Source of the DNA: Anadara kagoshimensis
Taxonomy: Eukaryota > Mollusca > Bivalvia > Arcoida > Arcidae
Direction: 5' to 3'
Assembly: GCA_021292105.1 (NCBI GenBank)
Contig: CM037863.1
Location: 8,202,442-8,266,441, forward strand
Length of the DNA stretch: 64,000 nt
Shown: one piece after another, positions 1-11,335 of the stretch
Numbering within the stretch: position 1 is the stretch's first letter
Layout: every line of letters begins with the position of its first letter
Translations under genes and position numbers: made by a program
The notes under the pieces: generated by a model
Database searches by the model: none
Seen by the model: the letters and a program-made list of their open reading frames with translations, nothing else
Told to the model about the DNA's origin: nothing

Positions 1-32
1 GATCTTGTTTTTTCTGTAAACTTTAAGAGATA

Positions 33-219
33 CAGTAAAACCTCAATTCATTGCCACCATTTGTTCAGTCAAATTTTGGCATTATAAAGTGGTTTGTCGA
101 TAAATTGAGGGAGGCTCATAATGAAAAATATAAACAAAATGGATTTTGGGACTTCAAAATAGTGTGGCGATAAGCTAGGTGGCAAAGTTATCGAGGGGCA
201 TTATAACGAGGTTTTACTG
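33..219 (+). mobile_element. MITE family A, copy 1 (TIR CAGTAAAACCTC, TA flank)
   Basis: Ends CAGTAAAACCTC and GAGGTTTTACTG are exact inverted repeats, flanked on both sides by TA as expected for Tc1/mariner-type insertion. No coding capacity. An inverted copy lies at 7,218-7,407. Confidence 0.85.
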
Positions 220-895
220 TATTATGTATGGGACAATACAGCATCAGGTCCCTCCCTACTGTTTGCAGTTCTGCTCATGTGATAGTGCTCTTGTTAAAAG
301 GTTTGCCTATACAAATGGTGTTGTTATTGGTTCCATGTACATCACAACATGGAAAGTGTACAACACACAAGGAAAAATGCATTAACCTGAAAGTAGGCTG
401 GAAAAGTGCTGATTTTAAAGTCTATAAAATGTTCAAGAAGTTAAGTTTATAAAGTGTGTATTTGACTGTTTAATCTAGTGTGGTGGATAAATGATATTTT
501 ATTTGGTTGACCAAGATGATTTCTTGTGTTGTCAGAATATTTTAATTTTGACAGAAAATAAATACATGTATTTTATAGTGCTTGAATGACTTATATTGTT
601 TATTAGTCAAGTGTTCAAATATAAAAATGGTTGATGAACCATACCCAAATGGTACCATAGGCATAGCTAATAAATTAATGTAAACCAGATAGCTTAATCT
701 CTGGTTTAGTAATCCAGAACCATAACTAATTATGTAAAATATTTAAAATCAGACTGAATTCCCTTCAACAAACCTTTTGAGAACCACTGAAGATATTGGT
801 TGGTCATGTGCGACCTTTAACCCATGATGTCACTTATTTGTTTCCTTTGGCATTGACAAATGAGCAGGGTTTCATTTGACATCATTAAAATCATA
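220..895. other. Noncoding, no feature seen
   Basis: AT-rich unique-looking sequence with only short overlapping open frames that lack codon bias or similarity to anything I recognise. Confidence 0.6.
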
Positions 896-908
896 CGTTG
901 AAACTTTG

Positions 909-3098
909 ATAGGCTGACCAGGCAAAGTGGTGCTGAACATAGTTCTATTTTGGGCTATATGGCATTCCAGGCAAAGTGGTGCTGAACATAGTCCTATTTT
1001 AGGCTCTATGGCATTCCAGGCAAAGTGGTGCTGAACATAGTTCTATTTTGGGCTATATGGCATTCCAGGCAAAGTGGTGCTAAACATAGTCCTATTTTGG
1101 GCTCTATGGCATTCCAGGCAAAGTGGTGCTGAACATAGTCCTATTTTGGGCTCTATGGCATTCCAGGCAAAGTGGTGCTGAACATAGTCCTATTTTGGGC
1201 TCTATGGCATTCCAGGCTAAGTGGTGATGAACATAGTCCTATTTTGGTGCTGAACATAGTCCTATTTTGGCTCTATGGCATTCCAGGCAAAGTGGTGCTG
1301 AACATAGTCCTATTTTGGGGTCTATGGCATTCCAGGCAAAGTGGTGCTGAACATAGTCCTATTTTGGGCTCTATGGCATTCCAGGCAAAGTGGTGATGAA
1401 CATAGTCCTATTTTGGCTCTATGGCATTCCAGGCAAAGTGGTGCTGAACATAGTCTTATTTTGGGATCTATGGCATTCCAGACTAAGTGGTGCTGAACAT
1501 AGTCCTATTTTGGGGTCTATGGCATTCCAGGCAAAGTGGTGATGAACATAGTCCTATTTGGGGATCTATGGCATTCCAGGCAAAGTGGTGCTGAACATAG
1601 TCCTATTTGGGGATCTATGGCATTTCAGGCAAAGTGGTGCTGAACACAGCCCTATTTTGGGCTCTATGGCATTCCAGGCAAAGTGGTGCTAAACATAGTC
1701 TTATTTTGGGATCTATGGCATTCCAGACTAAGTGGTGCTGAACATAGTCCTATTTTGGGGTCTATGGCATTCCAGGCAAAGTGGTGATGAACATAGTCCT
1801 ATTTTGGGATCTATGGCATTCCAGGCAAAGTGGTGCTGAACATAGTCCTATTTGGGGATCTATGGCATTTCAGGCAAAGTGGTGCTGAACACAGCCCTAT
1901 TTTGGGCTCTATGGCATTCCAGGCTAAGTGGTGCTGAACATAGTCCTATTTGGGGATCTATGGCATTCCAGACTAAGTGGTTCTGAACATAGTCCTATTT
2001 TGGGCTCTATGGCATTCCAGGCAATGTGGTGATGAACATAGTCCTATTTTGGGCTCTATGGCATTCCAGGCAAAGTGGTGCTGAACATAGTCTTATTTTG
2101 GGCTCTATGGCATTCCAGACAAGTGGTGCAGAACATAGTCCTATTTTGGGGTCTATGGCATTCCAGACTAAGTGGTGCTGAACATAGTCCTATTTTGGGG
2201 TCTATGGCATTCCAGGCAAAGTGGTGATGAACATAGTCCTATTTTGGGCTCTATGGCATTCCAGACAAAGTGGTGATGAACATAGTCTTATTTTGGGCTC
2301 TATGGCATTCCAGGCTAAGTGGTGCTGAACATAGTCCTATTTTGGGCTCTATGGCATTCCAGGCACAGTGGTGCTGAACATAGTCCTATTTTGGGCTCTA
2401 TGGCATTCCAGGCTAAGTGGTGCTGAACATAGTCCTATTTGGGGATCTATGGCATTTCAGGCAAAGTGGTGCTGAACACAGCCCTATTTTGGGCTCTATG
2501 GCATTCCAGGCTAAGTGGTGATGAACATAGTCCTATTTGGGGATCTATGGCATTCCAGACTAAGTGGTTCTGAACATAGTCCTATTTTGGGCTCTATGGC
2601 ATTCCAGGCTAAGTGGTGATGAACATAGTCCTATTTGGGGATCTATGGCATTCCAGACTAAGTGGTTCTGAACATAGTCCTATTTTGGGCTCTATGGCAT
2701 TCCAGGCAATGTGGTGCAGAACATAGTCCTATTTTGGGCTCTATGGCATTCCAGACTAAGTGGTGCTGAACATAGTCCTATTTTGGGGTCTATGGCATTC
2801 CAGGCAAAGTGGTGATGAACATAGTCCTATTTTGGGCTCTATGGCATTCCAGACAAAGTGGTGATGAACATAGTCTTATTTTGGGCTCTATGGCATTCCA
2901 GGCTAAGTGGTGATGAACATAGTCCTATTTTGGGCTCTATGGCATTCCAGGCACAGTGGTGCTGAACATAGTCCTATTTTGGGCTCTATGGCATTCCAGG
3001 CTAAGTGGTGCTGAACATAGTCCTATTTGGAGATCTATGGCATTCCAGGCAAAGTGGTGATGAACATAGTCCTATTTGGGGATCTATGGCATTTCATA
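909..3098 (+). repeat. 49-bp satellite array, ~45 copies
   Basis: Unit GGCATTCCAGGCAAAGTGGT followed by GCTGAACATAGTCCTATTTT GGGCTCTAT; period 49 bp, checked at 961 and 1,010. Variants (GCTGAAC/GATGAAC, GGGCTCT/GGGGATCT/GGGGTCT, GGCAAAG/GACTAAG/GGCTAAG) recur in blocks, for example GGCATTTCAGG followed by AACACAGCCC at about 1,620, 1,868 and 2,452, showing higher-order duplication. Confidence 0.95.
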
Positions 3099-3900
3099 AG
3101 TTGAAAGATTGTAAATATAAGGTATGAACTTTAATTGTACAGAATTTATTGGTTGATAACTTAAGTTGCTGACGCACAAATTCAATTTGCATGTGACCAA
3201 CTGAAGTTATCAACCACTAAATTCAGTATAATCAAAGTTCAATCCTTAAATAAATAGCTTACCATCTCTAGTTAAATGGACTAGATCTAGTTTGATGAAC
3301 CAGAACTGTAGCTAATAATGTAAACCAAATAACTAACCATCACCAGAGTGAAGTGAAGTAGTGGCAGTTTTATGCCTTAGTCGAGATTCTTTCACTTATA
3401 TCCATGTAGTTCAGGAATGATGGAGAAAACTGGAGTGCATAGAGAAAACCACTGTCTTTGGGAAGCGAACTGACTAACTTTGTCACATATGCTCCGATTG
3501 GGATTCAAAGGTGCAATGATTTGTAACCAAGCACTTTAGAACACTTAGCTATCAAAGCTCCAATAATCATCTCCGGTTTGATAGACCAGAATAATAACTA
3601 ACCAGAACTGTACCTTGAGAGCCAAATACCCAAACCCCCAACATTTAATGTTTTTCCGCAACATCAACCTTTAAAATATGACCTTGGTTCAAGGTCATGA
3701 CACATGTTTGGACCATGAAGATTATTTTAGAGAAGTTTTATGACAGTCATCTAAATGGTAAGTCATCCATGTCTGAGTTGTTTAAAGCATCTGTGTATAC
3801 CTCTTGTTACCTAGGTTACAAATCATATGTTTCAGTAGTTTGCTTGCTGAATACCAATCTTTCTCTCATGACACTTAATTTTTTTCCGTCATCACAGAAA
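3099..3900. repeat. Degraded SINE fragment and unique sequence
   Basis: 3,340-3,560 (minus) resembles a tRNA-derived SINE also seen near 24,890, 34,525 and 52,600: GGAGAAAACTGGAGTGCATA, AAACCACTGTCTTTGGGAAG, GCGAACTGACT. No coding evidence in the rest. Confidence 0.5.
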
Positions 3901-3904
3901 TAAC

Positions 3905-4195
3905 CACCTGGATTTAAGTAAAATAATATTGACAGAGGTGTACAGAACACAATTACTGTATCAACCAGACAAGAAACGACCACCATTTTTAACTGAAATA
4001 ATCTTGACCAAGGTGTACAACACATAATTACTGTTTGCAACTACCCCAGAACCATGAGAACTGACCATTTTATTTTACGTGAAATAATCTTGACCATGGT
4101 GTACAATACATAACTACTTTATGCAACTAGACAAGAAATGATCACAATTTTTAAAGTGAAATAATATTTTCCGAGGTTTTAAACACAAATTTTTC
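3905..4195 (+). repeat. Degenerate tandem repeat, ~85-95 bp unit, about 3-4 copies
   Basis: Repeating core: GAAATAATCTTGACCAAGGTGTACAACACATAATTACTG-like segments followed by ACAAGAAACGACCACCATTT. Copies have diverged considerably. Confidence 0.7.
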
Positions 4196-4678
4196 ATTAC
4201 TCCACATTGCCATAACTGAACCAGGCCCAAGTTTCACAATCTTTTCTCAATTAAAAATTTCCTAAAATTAATTGGGCAAACTTTAATGTTTTGATACAGA
4301 AAAGGCTGCATTAAACTGGTTAAAATAAAACAGCTCTATCAGACATTTACAGTTTAAATATCAAGGGTCCAAAATGTAAAACAGGCGGTGTCCCATCTTG
4401 GACCCAGGGAATTTTTAACCCATTATTACGTAAACAATGAGTCCCAGACCTTGGGCATAGCTGAGAATTTTGGACCCCTGAATTATAAATAAACAATAAA
4501 TCAGTATGTTTATTTAAAATGCATTTGCTTGCTGTTTTATTATACAATATAACATATGAAATACACACATATCAACAAAAACATAAAATTTATACACTGT
4601 GTCTCCGATGAATTTATATATATATAAAATGTACAAATTACTGAATAAAAATATTTCTCGGTACTACTGTTCATGTCA

Positions 4679-5090
4679 TCGTGTTTGTGACAGTGATTTA
4701 TGCTTGTTTTCCATAGAAAATCTAATAAACTCGAATAATGCTTTATATTATTCACTTACTAGTGACTGTGCATTTGTGGTTGTCATAAAGCATTTCTGTA
4801 GAAAGAAAAATGTTGGTGCTATGGGGATTTTAAACAGCAAAAAGTGATGTCCTTTGTGATGTTTTACATGATATGCGCAACAAGATCTGCCATTTGCTTG
4901 CTTTTTCAACATGTTAAATCCCCATAGCCAATATTTTACTCTGTGCAGAAAAATTCTATGATAATCACGGATGCGCATACACATTTCCTGTTCAAGTACT
5001 AGGTACAAGTAAATGAAAAATATCAATTGTTTTCAAGTTTATTTGATTTTCTATGGAAATAAAGTGTAATTCACTGTCATAAACACAATT
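4679..5090. mobile_element. Fold-back MITE family C, copy 1
   Basis: Left end GTGACAGTGATTTATGC...CCATAGAAAATC and right end GATTTTCTATGG...TTCACTGTCATAAACAC are inverted arms, and the middle AACATGTTAAATCCCCATAG is shared with the copy at 34,736-35,206. Confidence 0.8.
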
Positions 5091-7217
5091 CATTTCTTTA
5101 CGTTCTATGAATATTTAAATTTACTTTCAGAGCTTATTCGTTTTTATCGTATACGAAGATTTTCACTCGTGATTGAATATTTTCACGGGTGGTTGATTCT
5201 GTGTTGTATATTACTGCATGCTTTTCTGGGTAGGGTATATATGTAACACGTGTGTTTTTAAGTTATTCGAACTGATTGCAAGCTGAGAGTATGTCTCACT
5301 CTGATTCAGATAGGGAATCTAGGTGTGGAAAAAGGGGGCAAAAAACCACCCTGCCCTTTCCCCTTTATTATTTTTTCCCTTGTACTCTATATGTACCATG
5401 CTTTAAATATTAAACAAATGTTTCTTTAATATTATATAATCGTGTTTGTGGATATATAAATATATAAAGAGTTTGCAACTCGGCATCCTATTTTAATTGC
5501 TTGTGTTTTATTTGCATAGTTAGTCAAGAAAATATTTATTTTTGGAGGAACGGAGAAATAAATTACTTGAACAGTAAGTCTACTAAACTAAGAAGACTGG
5601 TAACAGGCAGTTTTATATGAATACACAATTATCAAAAAATTTTTAGAGACCACTAGTATATGGGTATATAGCATGCTAGATACATGTATATGAATATACT
5701 TCATCTTCATGAGAAGGTGTAGTGGGCGAAATAGAAAAAAAAAACAAAAAAAAAAAAAAAAACAACAAAACAAACTTGCTTTTGAGTTTATGGAGACCAC
5801 TAATATATAACCTGAAAGTCGCACAAATCTCTTTCAACATAATTTACCGATAAAACTTATAGGGGAGACAACCCTTGGGTATGAAAAATTAATGTAAAAC
5901 TGGTTTGTCTTGTGATCTTGGTATACTTTGTTTGCGTAGAAAATAGTAAAACATGAACCAGTAGAATTAAAATGGTATATTTAATATATAAAATTCATCT
6001 TTCTTTAACAGAATCATATTACAAATTACGTTAAAAACATTTAAATGCAATTTAAAACTACAATAATCTGTTCATCTTTAGTTTGTGTCAGGGTCTTGGT
6101 TGTTGGCTTACTTCTCAGCTGCTATAGCTACGAGTTGGTCAATTTAACATGTCTGTAATTACATTCCATATATTTCGATGTAAACATTCTATATTATATT
6201 TCGATGGAAAGAGTGTACATGTCTATACTTGTCAACATAAATTTCAAATTGACCCCATTTGAATCCTATTCTGAGGAGAGACACTAGATGTTGTAATCCA
6301 TCAGCTGAGGTTTTGGACCTTTAAGCCACCAAGACGCCTTTTAGCAGATATTTGGCACTAAATATTTGTGTATATACTTATATAAAATATCATATTTAAT
6401 CTAAAAAATAGTTTTCTAAAAATTAGTTAAAACCTGAAAAAAAAACTTTTGACATTATCAACACTATTATAAAATTTGTATATTTATTATAAAAAAAATA
6501 AAAACACCCTTTCCCTACTCTATCTGCATTCAACAGCTGTATAGTTCATGTAAATGACCTTGAAATAAGAGGGTCAAGGTAAACTAAAGTAATTAGAGAG
6601 GGTTGAGATTATTAGCCCGACATTGAGATGGTTGCAAAAATTAAATGAAACATGATCTACTTAAATTGACATAACCTTTTGTAACAAAAATTTTGATGTG
6701 TTACTTATGACAGATAGATACAGATAGATGAAATATATGTATGTTTGTCGTCAATTTTCATTCAAATATCGGCTTTAAGTAGGCAAGAACAAATCAACTA
6801 AATGAATGGAAGATCAAAACTGCTCTAAAGTGAAAAATACTGGCCAATTCTAAATCCATAATATCTGTATATAGGTAAAAGGAGTTCTACATTCCATTTT
6901 AAAATTATTTTATTGTCCTAGCAACACAGAATAGTTTGTCTGAACATCTGATCCATGCAATAATTGTGATATCATCAGAGATATTATATTCCGTTTGTTG
7001 GCATAACAAGATCAATGCCTCAAAACCTGTGCATGGAGCAATATGGAAAATGATTACTCCATAATTTCACAAAATAGTATTTATCGTTTTTGTGTCAAAA
7101 TGCCATTTTATGTAATTTCATATGGAATAAAACAACCGTTAAATTTGCATGACAATATCAATGAATATGGGCTGTCACATCATTGCACTAGTGAGCCTAA
7201 CTATCATGACTATTATA
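5091..7217. other. Noncoding, AT-rich, no gene seen
   Basis: Contains a poly-A/AAC-rich tract at 5,735-5,775 and short A-runs. No open frame with recognisable similarity. Confidence 0.6.
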
Positions 7218-7407
7218 CAGTAAAACCTTGTTATAATGCCCCTCGATAACTTTGCCACCTCGCTTATCGCCATACTATTTTGAAGTCCCAAAATCCATTT
7301 TGTTTAGTTTTTCTTTATCCGCCTCCCTCAATTTATCGCCAAACCCCTTTATAACGCCAAAATTTGACTGAACAAACGGTGGTGATGATCGAATTGCGGT
7401 TTTACTG
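7218..7407 (-). mobile_element. MITE family A, copy 2 (inverted relative to copy 1)
   Basis: Starts CAGTAAAACCTTGTTATAAT and ends ATTGCGGTTTTACTG, TA on both flanks. It is the reverse complement of the copy at 33-219 through most of its length. Confidence 0.85.
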
Positions 7408-9409
7408 TATTATGCACTGCAAGTATGTTCCAGAGGAACCTGAGGCACATTACTGGAAGAAGTCCTGATACCGGGTTTGCAAATCTTACTTATAAATAAT
7501 CTAAAAATTAAAATAAGCACTGCATTGACAAAAATAAAATCCAAAATTGTCTTAATATACAGTAAAGACCTATCGGAAGTTTCAAGTTGAGCTTTACAAA
7601 AAGGAGTGCCCGAAATTGACAGCTAGTTACCATAAATGTGCTTATAGGTAGATAGCAGCTGTCAAAATGCCATGGAGATGTTGCTTGCCGACAAGGAGCT
7701 AAAATGAGCTGCCAAAATTCTTTAGTGTAATATTTACATTTGTGATGTTTTATAGTATAAAATTCTGTTTGACAAAATGTTTATTATAGGAGTATAATTA
7801 TTTTTGCTAAAGTGGCGTCACTCATTTCTTGATTGTGCCTATGCGTGCGACGTCATAGATTGGCTGTTTTAACGATTGGAAACACATGTCATACAAAACA
7901 GTGTTTTAAATTTATTTCAGGATTTAAAAACCAAAATAATTTTCATTCAATAAAAAATGTAAATACAGTGTACCTTATTCAGTTTGCTTAGCAGGGCAAT
8001 GAAAGTTATAGCATTATAAATGTCATTTCTAGACAGTTCATGGCTAAGTGTTAAACATTTGACAGGTCTGTACTGTACATGATTATAAGCTCATCAATTT
8101 TTTACAGATCTTCATTTAAGAAAAATAAATACAAAATTTTCCATCACTATGGAAACCTGCTTTGACTACCATGGAAACTACTTTATATTGCTATATTTTC
8201 ACTGTGTCAAATTTTCGCGGTTTGACCATGGCCAGTGTATTTGTGATATCAAATTTTCACAGTATTATCTGATTAAACGGAAGGAAGCCGTATCAAAAAG
8301 CTGTATTTTCACAGAGGGTTTATTTCCATGGTAATACAATGGACCGTGAATACATAGAAAATAAACTAAAGCAAAATATAAGATAAACTTAGTTAATACA
8401 TATATATTTACACAATAATATCTGGTTTCCATGGTTACATACAAATGTTGACAAAACAAAAATGATGCAATGGCATATGGCAACATGATTTAGAAATTTT
8501 ATAAATAGTTTTGCAACAAAGGTGTATCCCTTTTCGCAGAGCTGTCAATCCTATTTTGTGCAATTGTTAATCACAACCAAAACACATGTTGGGTCAGCAG
8601 GAATTCTGGTCAGTTGGCAACTCGGCTTATTATCTCAGGTTAAACTGCTAGTTTGATTACAGAAGTTGTACATATGACCTTGAACTTAAAGCTCAATGTC
8701 ATTCCCATGCAAATAGTAACACACTTAGGTTTCACAGTCATTTCTTAACTAAAATTTGCCCTTACTTAAATTGAGAGCAAATGTTTGAAAAAGATATTTT
8801 TGGAACTAAGAATGCCAGTAATCATTTTTGTCAAAACTAAATGCAGAAGTCATAAGCTTCATGAATCTTTCAAATGACATCCTAAAATCCTAAATATCAT
8901 TTAACAAAATTACTGGAATTACTGTTTTAAATATGCCAATATTTTGTTAAGGAAAGACTTAGTTACGGAAATACATTGCAAAAACTAGCTCCGCTTTCAC
9001 AATCATTCCTTAACTAAGATTTTCCTTAACTTAAATCTGGCAAACTTGAAATGTTAATGAAATTTGTTGATTTTAAAACATTTAGGAATTTAAGGAGTTA
9101 TTTTAAAGACCACTCTGAGCTTAAAACATAATCATTTAGTAGTTTTGTCAAAAATGTTAATTCATAGTTTCGAAAAATTAATTACCAAAGTCTGAAAAAA
9201 TTTATTTAAGGAAAATAGTAGTTAAGAAATGATTGTGAAATGGGGCCATAATGTTGTGTATGTGTGCTAGATAACAAACCATAAAAATATTGAAATAAGG
9301 TATATTCATTTTACAAGATATAAAATTTTTGTTCTTATCAAACTCATTTGATTTACAAGTATTGCTTATGTATATAAGAAATAATACTGTTTTTATATCC
9401 ATTACAAAC
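7408..9409. other. Noncoding, no gene seen
   Basis: AT-rich. Two related stretches with TTTCACAATCATTCCTTAAC-like and TTTCACAGTCATTTCTTAAC (about 8,730 and 8,990) suggest an old local duplication. CCATGGAAAC/CCATGG motifs recur at 8,150-8,435. Confidence 0.5.
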
Positions 9410-9745
9410 AAACTGATTTCTGCTAATATATATTTGTGATGTCAATCAAAACCTCTAAATCATATTGAAGTTAACATGAATTATCTCCCTTTGAAAAACT
9501 GTTCAATGAAATCATGATGAAAAAAAACTCCTTACTGTTGCATGTCTTTTTTATCCCTTTTGAATTTTTTACAAACATACTGATTCCTTCTAATATATAT
9601 TTGTGATGTTATCATATCGATCGAGATCTCTACATTATATATAATCAAATTCAGTAAGACACCATGAGTTATCTCCCTTTGGAGAATAAACATAACTTGC
9701 TGTACGATGAAATCATGATGAAAACAACTTGTTCACTGTTGCTTG
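9410..9745 (+). repeat. Two-copy tandem duplication, ~170 bp
   Basis: AACTGATTTCTGCTAATATA TATTTGTGATGT at 9,410 recurs as ACTGATTCCTTCTAATATAT at 9,578, followed in each by TTATCTCCCTTTG and GAAATCATGATGAAAA. Confidence 0.8.
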
Positions 9746-9834
9746 TTTTGTTTTTATCCATTTCATTCGATTCCTTTTGAATTTTTTTCTGACATGTATT
9801 TGATGCTAATTTTAAACAAGCTTATGATAATGTA

Positions 9835-10260
9835 AGAATTTCTTTATTGAAATTAACTCCTATCTGAATGCTCATATCACACAATTAAGTTTATAGCAAT
9901 TTGCACTCAGAATTAGGTGAGAATTTCTTCATTGAAATAATTTCCTATCTGTATTAATGCTCATTTCATGCAATTAAGTTTATGACAATTTTGCACTCAG
10001 AGTTACATGAGAATTTCTTCACTGAAATTAATTCCTATCTGAATTAATGGTCATATCACACAATTAAGTTTTTGACAATTTTGCACTCGGAATTTGGTGA
10101 GAATTTTTTCATTGAAATTAATTCCTATCTGAATTAATGCTTATTTAAAAAAAGTCAATAATAATTTTGCACTGGAACAGAGAGAATTTCTTCACTGAAT
10201 TAATTCTAACTGAATGCTCATATCACACAAATTTATGATAATTTTGCACTGGATAGTAAA
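9835..10260 (+). repeat. Degenerate tandem repeat, ~90-95 bp, 4-5 copies
   Basis: Core GAGAATTTCTTCATTGAAAT, TATCTGAATTAATGCTCATA, ACACAATTAAGTTTATGACA, TTTTGCACTCAGAATT recurs from 9,835; later copies lose segments. Related but weaker units continue to about 10,720. Confidence 0.8.
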
Positions 10261-10847
10261 AACTTCTTCCTTTAACACTGGTTTAAAATTACACACTGCA
10301 CAGTGTATATTTTTCCTTTGAAATCAGTTCATATCTTCAGTTTTTTGTACATGTTCATCTAAGTTGCATAATGTGAAAATCTAACTTGGAAAATGTCTCG
10401 TCATCTAAGTTTATTTTCACTCAAGTTAATAATTACATTTTGCAAGTGAAATTTTTCCTTTTGAATTAGTTCATAACTTTAGGTTTTTTTTATATATCCA
10501 AGTTGCATAATATGAAATTCTTTCTTTGAAAATTTCATTCTTTTCCTGCAAGTTTATTTCACACAAGTTCAAATTACATCTTGCAAGTGAAATTCTTCCT
10601 TTAAAATCTAAATTATATGTACATTCTAAATTTTATTCACAACCCCAATTCATATTTACACAGCTTTGGGTGAAATTCATCCTTTGAAACTTATTTCTAT
10701 CTAAATATTTTTTGTCACACATTTCAAATTGTGTAAAAATACCAGAGGTGGGCTGCACAATATTTGAAGAAAACAAAGTTCATAACTACGATTACACTGA
10801 TAATTTTTGTGCGTAAGTCTTTGATTAAAATTAATTCCTCTCTGAAC

Positions 10848-10853
10848 TTTATT
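10848..10853 (-). terminator. Candidate polyadenylation signal AATAAA for Sulf
   Basis: The first canonical AATAAA noted downstream of the Sulf stop codon, about 406 nt beyond it, in a non-repetitive stretch after the 30-bp repeats. Inferred only from position and motif. Confidence 0.45.
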
Positions 10854-11039
10854 TCACAAAACATACAAATTGCATATCCACAGAAAATTGAAATTCATTT
10901 CAGGTTTATCTGTAAACAGCACTATTAAATTAAACAAGCTACAAATACTGAACACCAGCCACTCATTTAAAAATATTTCCTTTCCTTCTGCATAATATGA
11001 ACTCGGAAATTCTGAAAATTTTCCCTTTTCCAGCATTTA

Positions 11040-11270
11040 ATTTCTCTTATTTTCATATCATTTTTTATACTTTCCCTTATTTTCATCTTCATATTATTTT
11101 TGATACTTTCTCTTATTTTCATATTATTTTTGATACTTTCCCTTATTATATTATTTTTGATACTTTCCCTTATTTTCATATTATTTTTGATACTTTCCCT
11201 TATTTTCATATTATTTTTGATACTTTCCCTTATTTTCATATTATTTTTGATACTTTCCCTAATTGTCATC
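11040..11270 (-). repeat. 30-bp minisatellite in the Sulf 3'UTR
   Basis: About eight copies of a 30-bp unit (plus strand TACTTTCCCTTATTTTCATA...), some shortened to 24-27 bp. On the minus strand it starts directly after the stop codon, so it would be transcribed as 3'UTR. Because 30 is a multiple of three, both strands keep spurious open frames through it. Confidence 0.9.
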
Positions 11271-11335
11271 TTCATATACATAATAATAATCATCCGAGTC
11301 ATCTTTTTGATGTCGATCACCACTACCTTGAAACT
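11259..11335 (-). CDS. Sulf: Sulf exon 17 (C-terminus and stop)
   Basis: Residues 876-900 and TAG. Reads [20 protein letters not shown] then EDDN-stop. Acceptor TTTTGATATTTCAG. The tail is short, acidic and Tyr-rich, unlike the end of the human enzymes as I recall them; its family membership therefore rests on position, phase (1 in) and acceptor quality rather than similarity. Confidence 0.75.

Noticed and set aside
909-3098. CRISPR array
   Set aside because: Direct repeats without unique spacers in an animal genome with spliced genes; an ordinary satellite.
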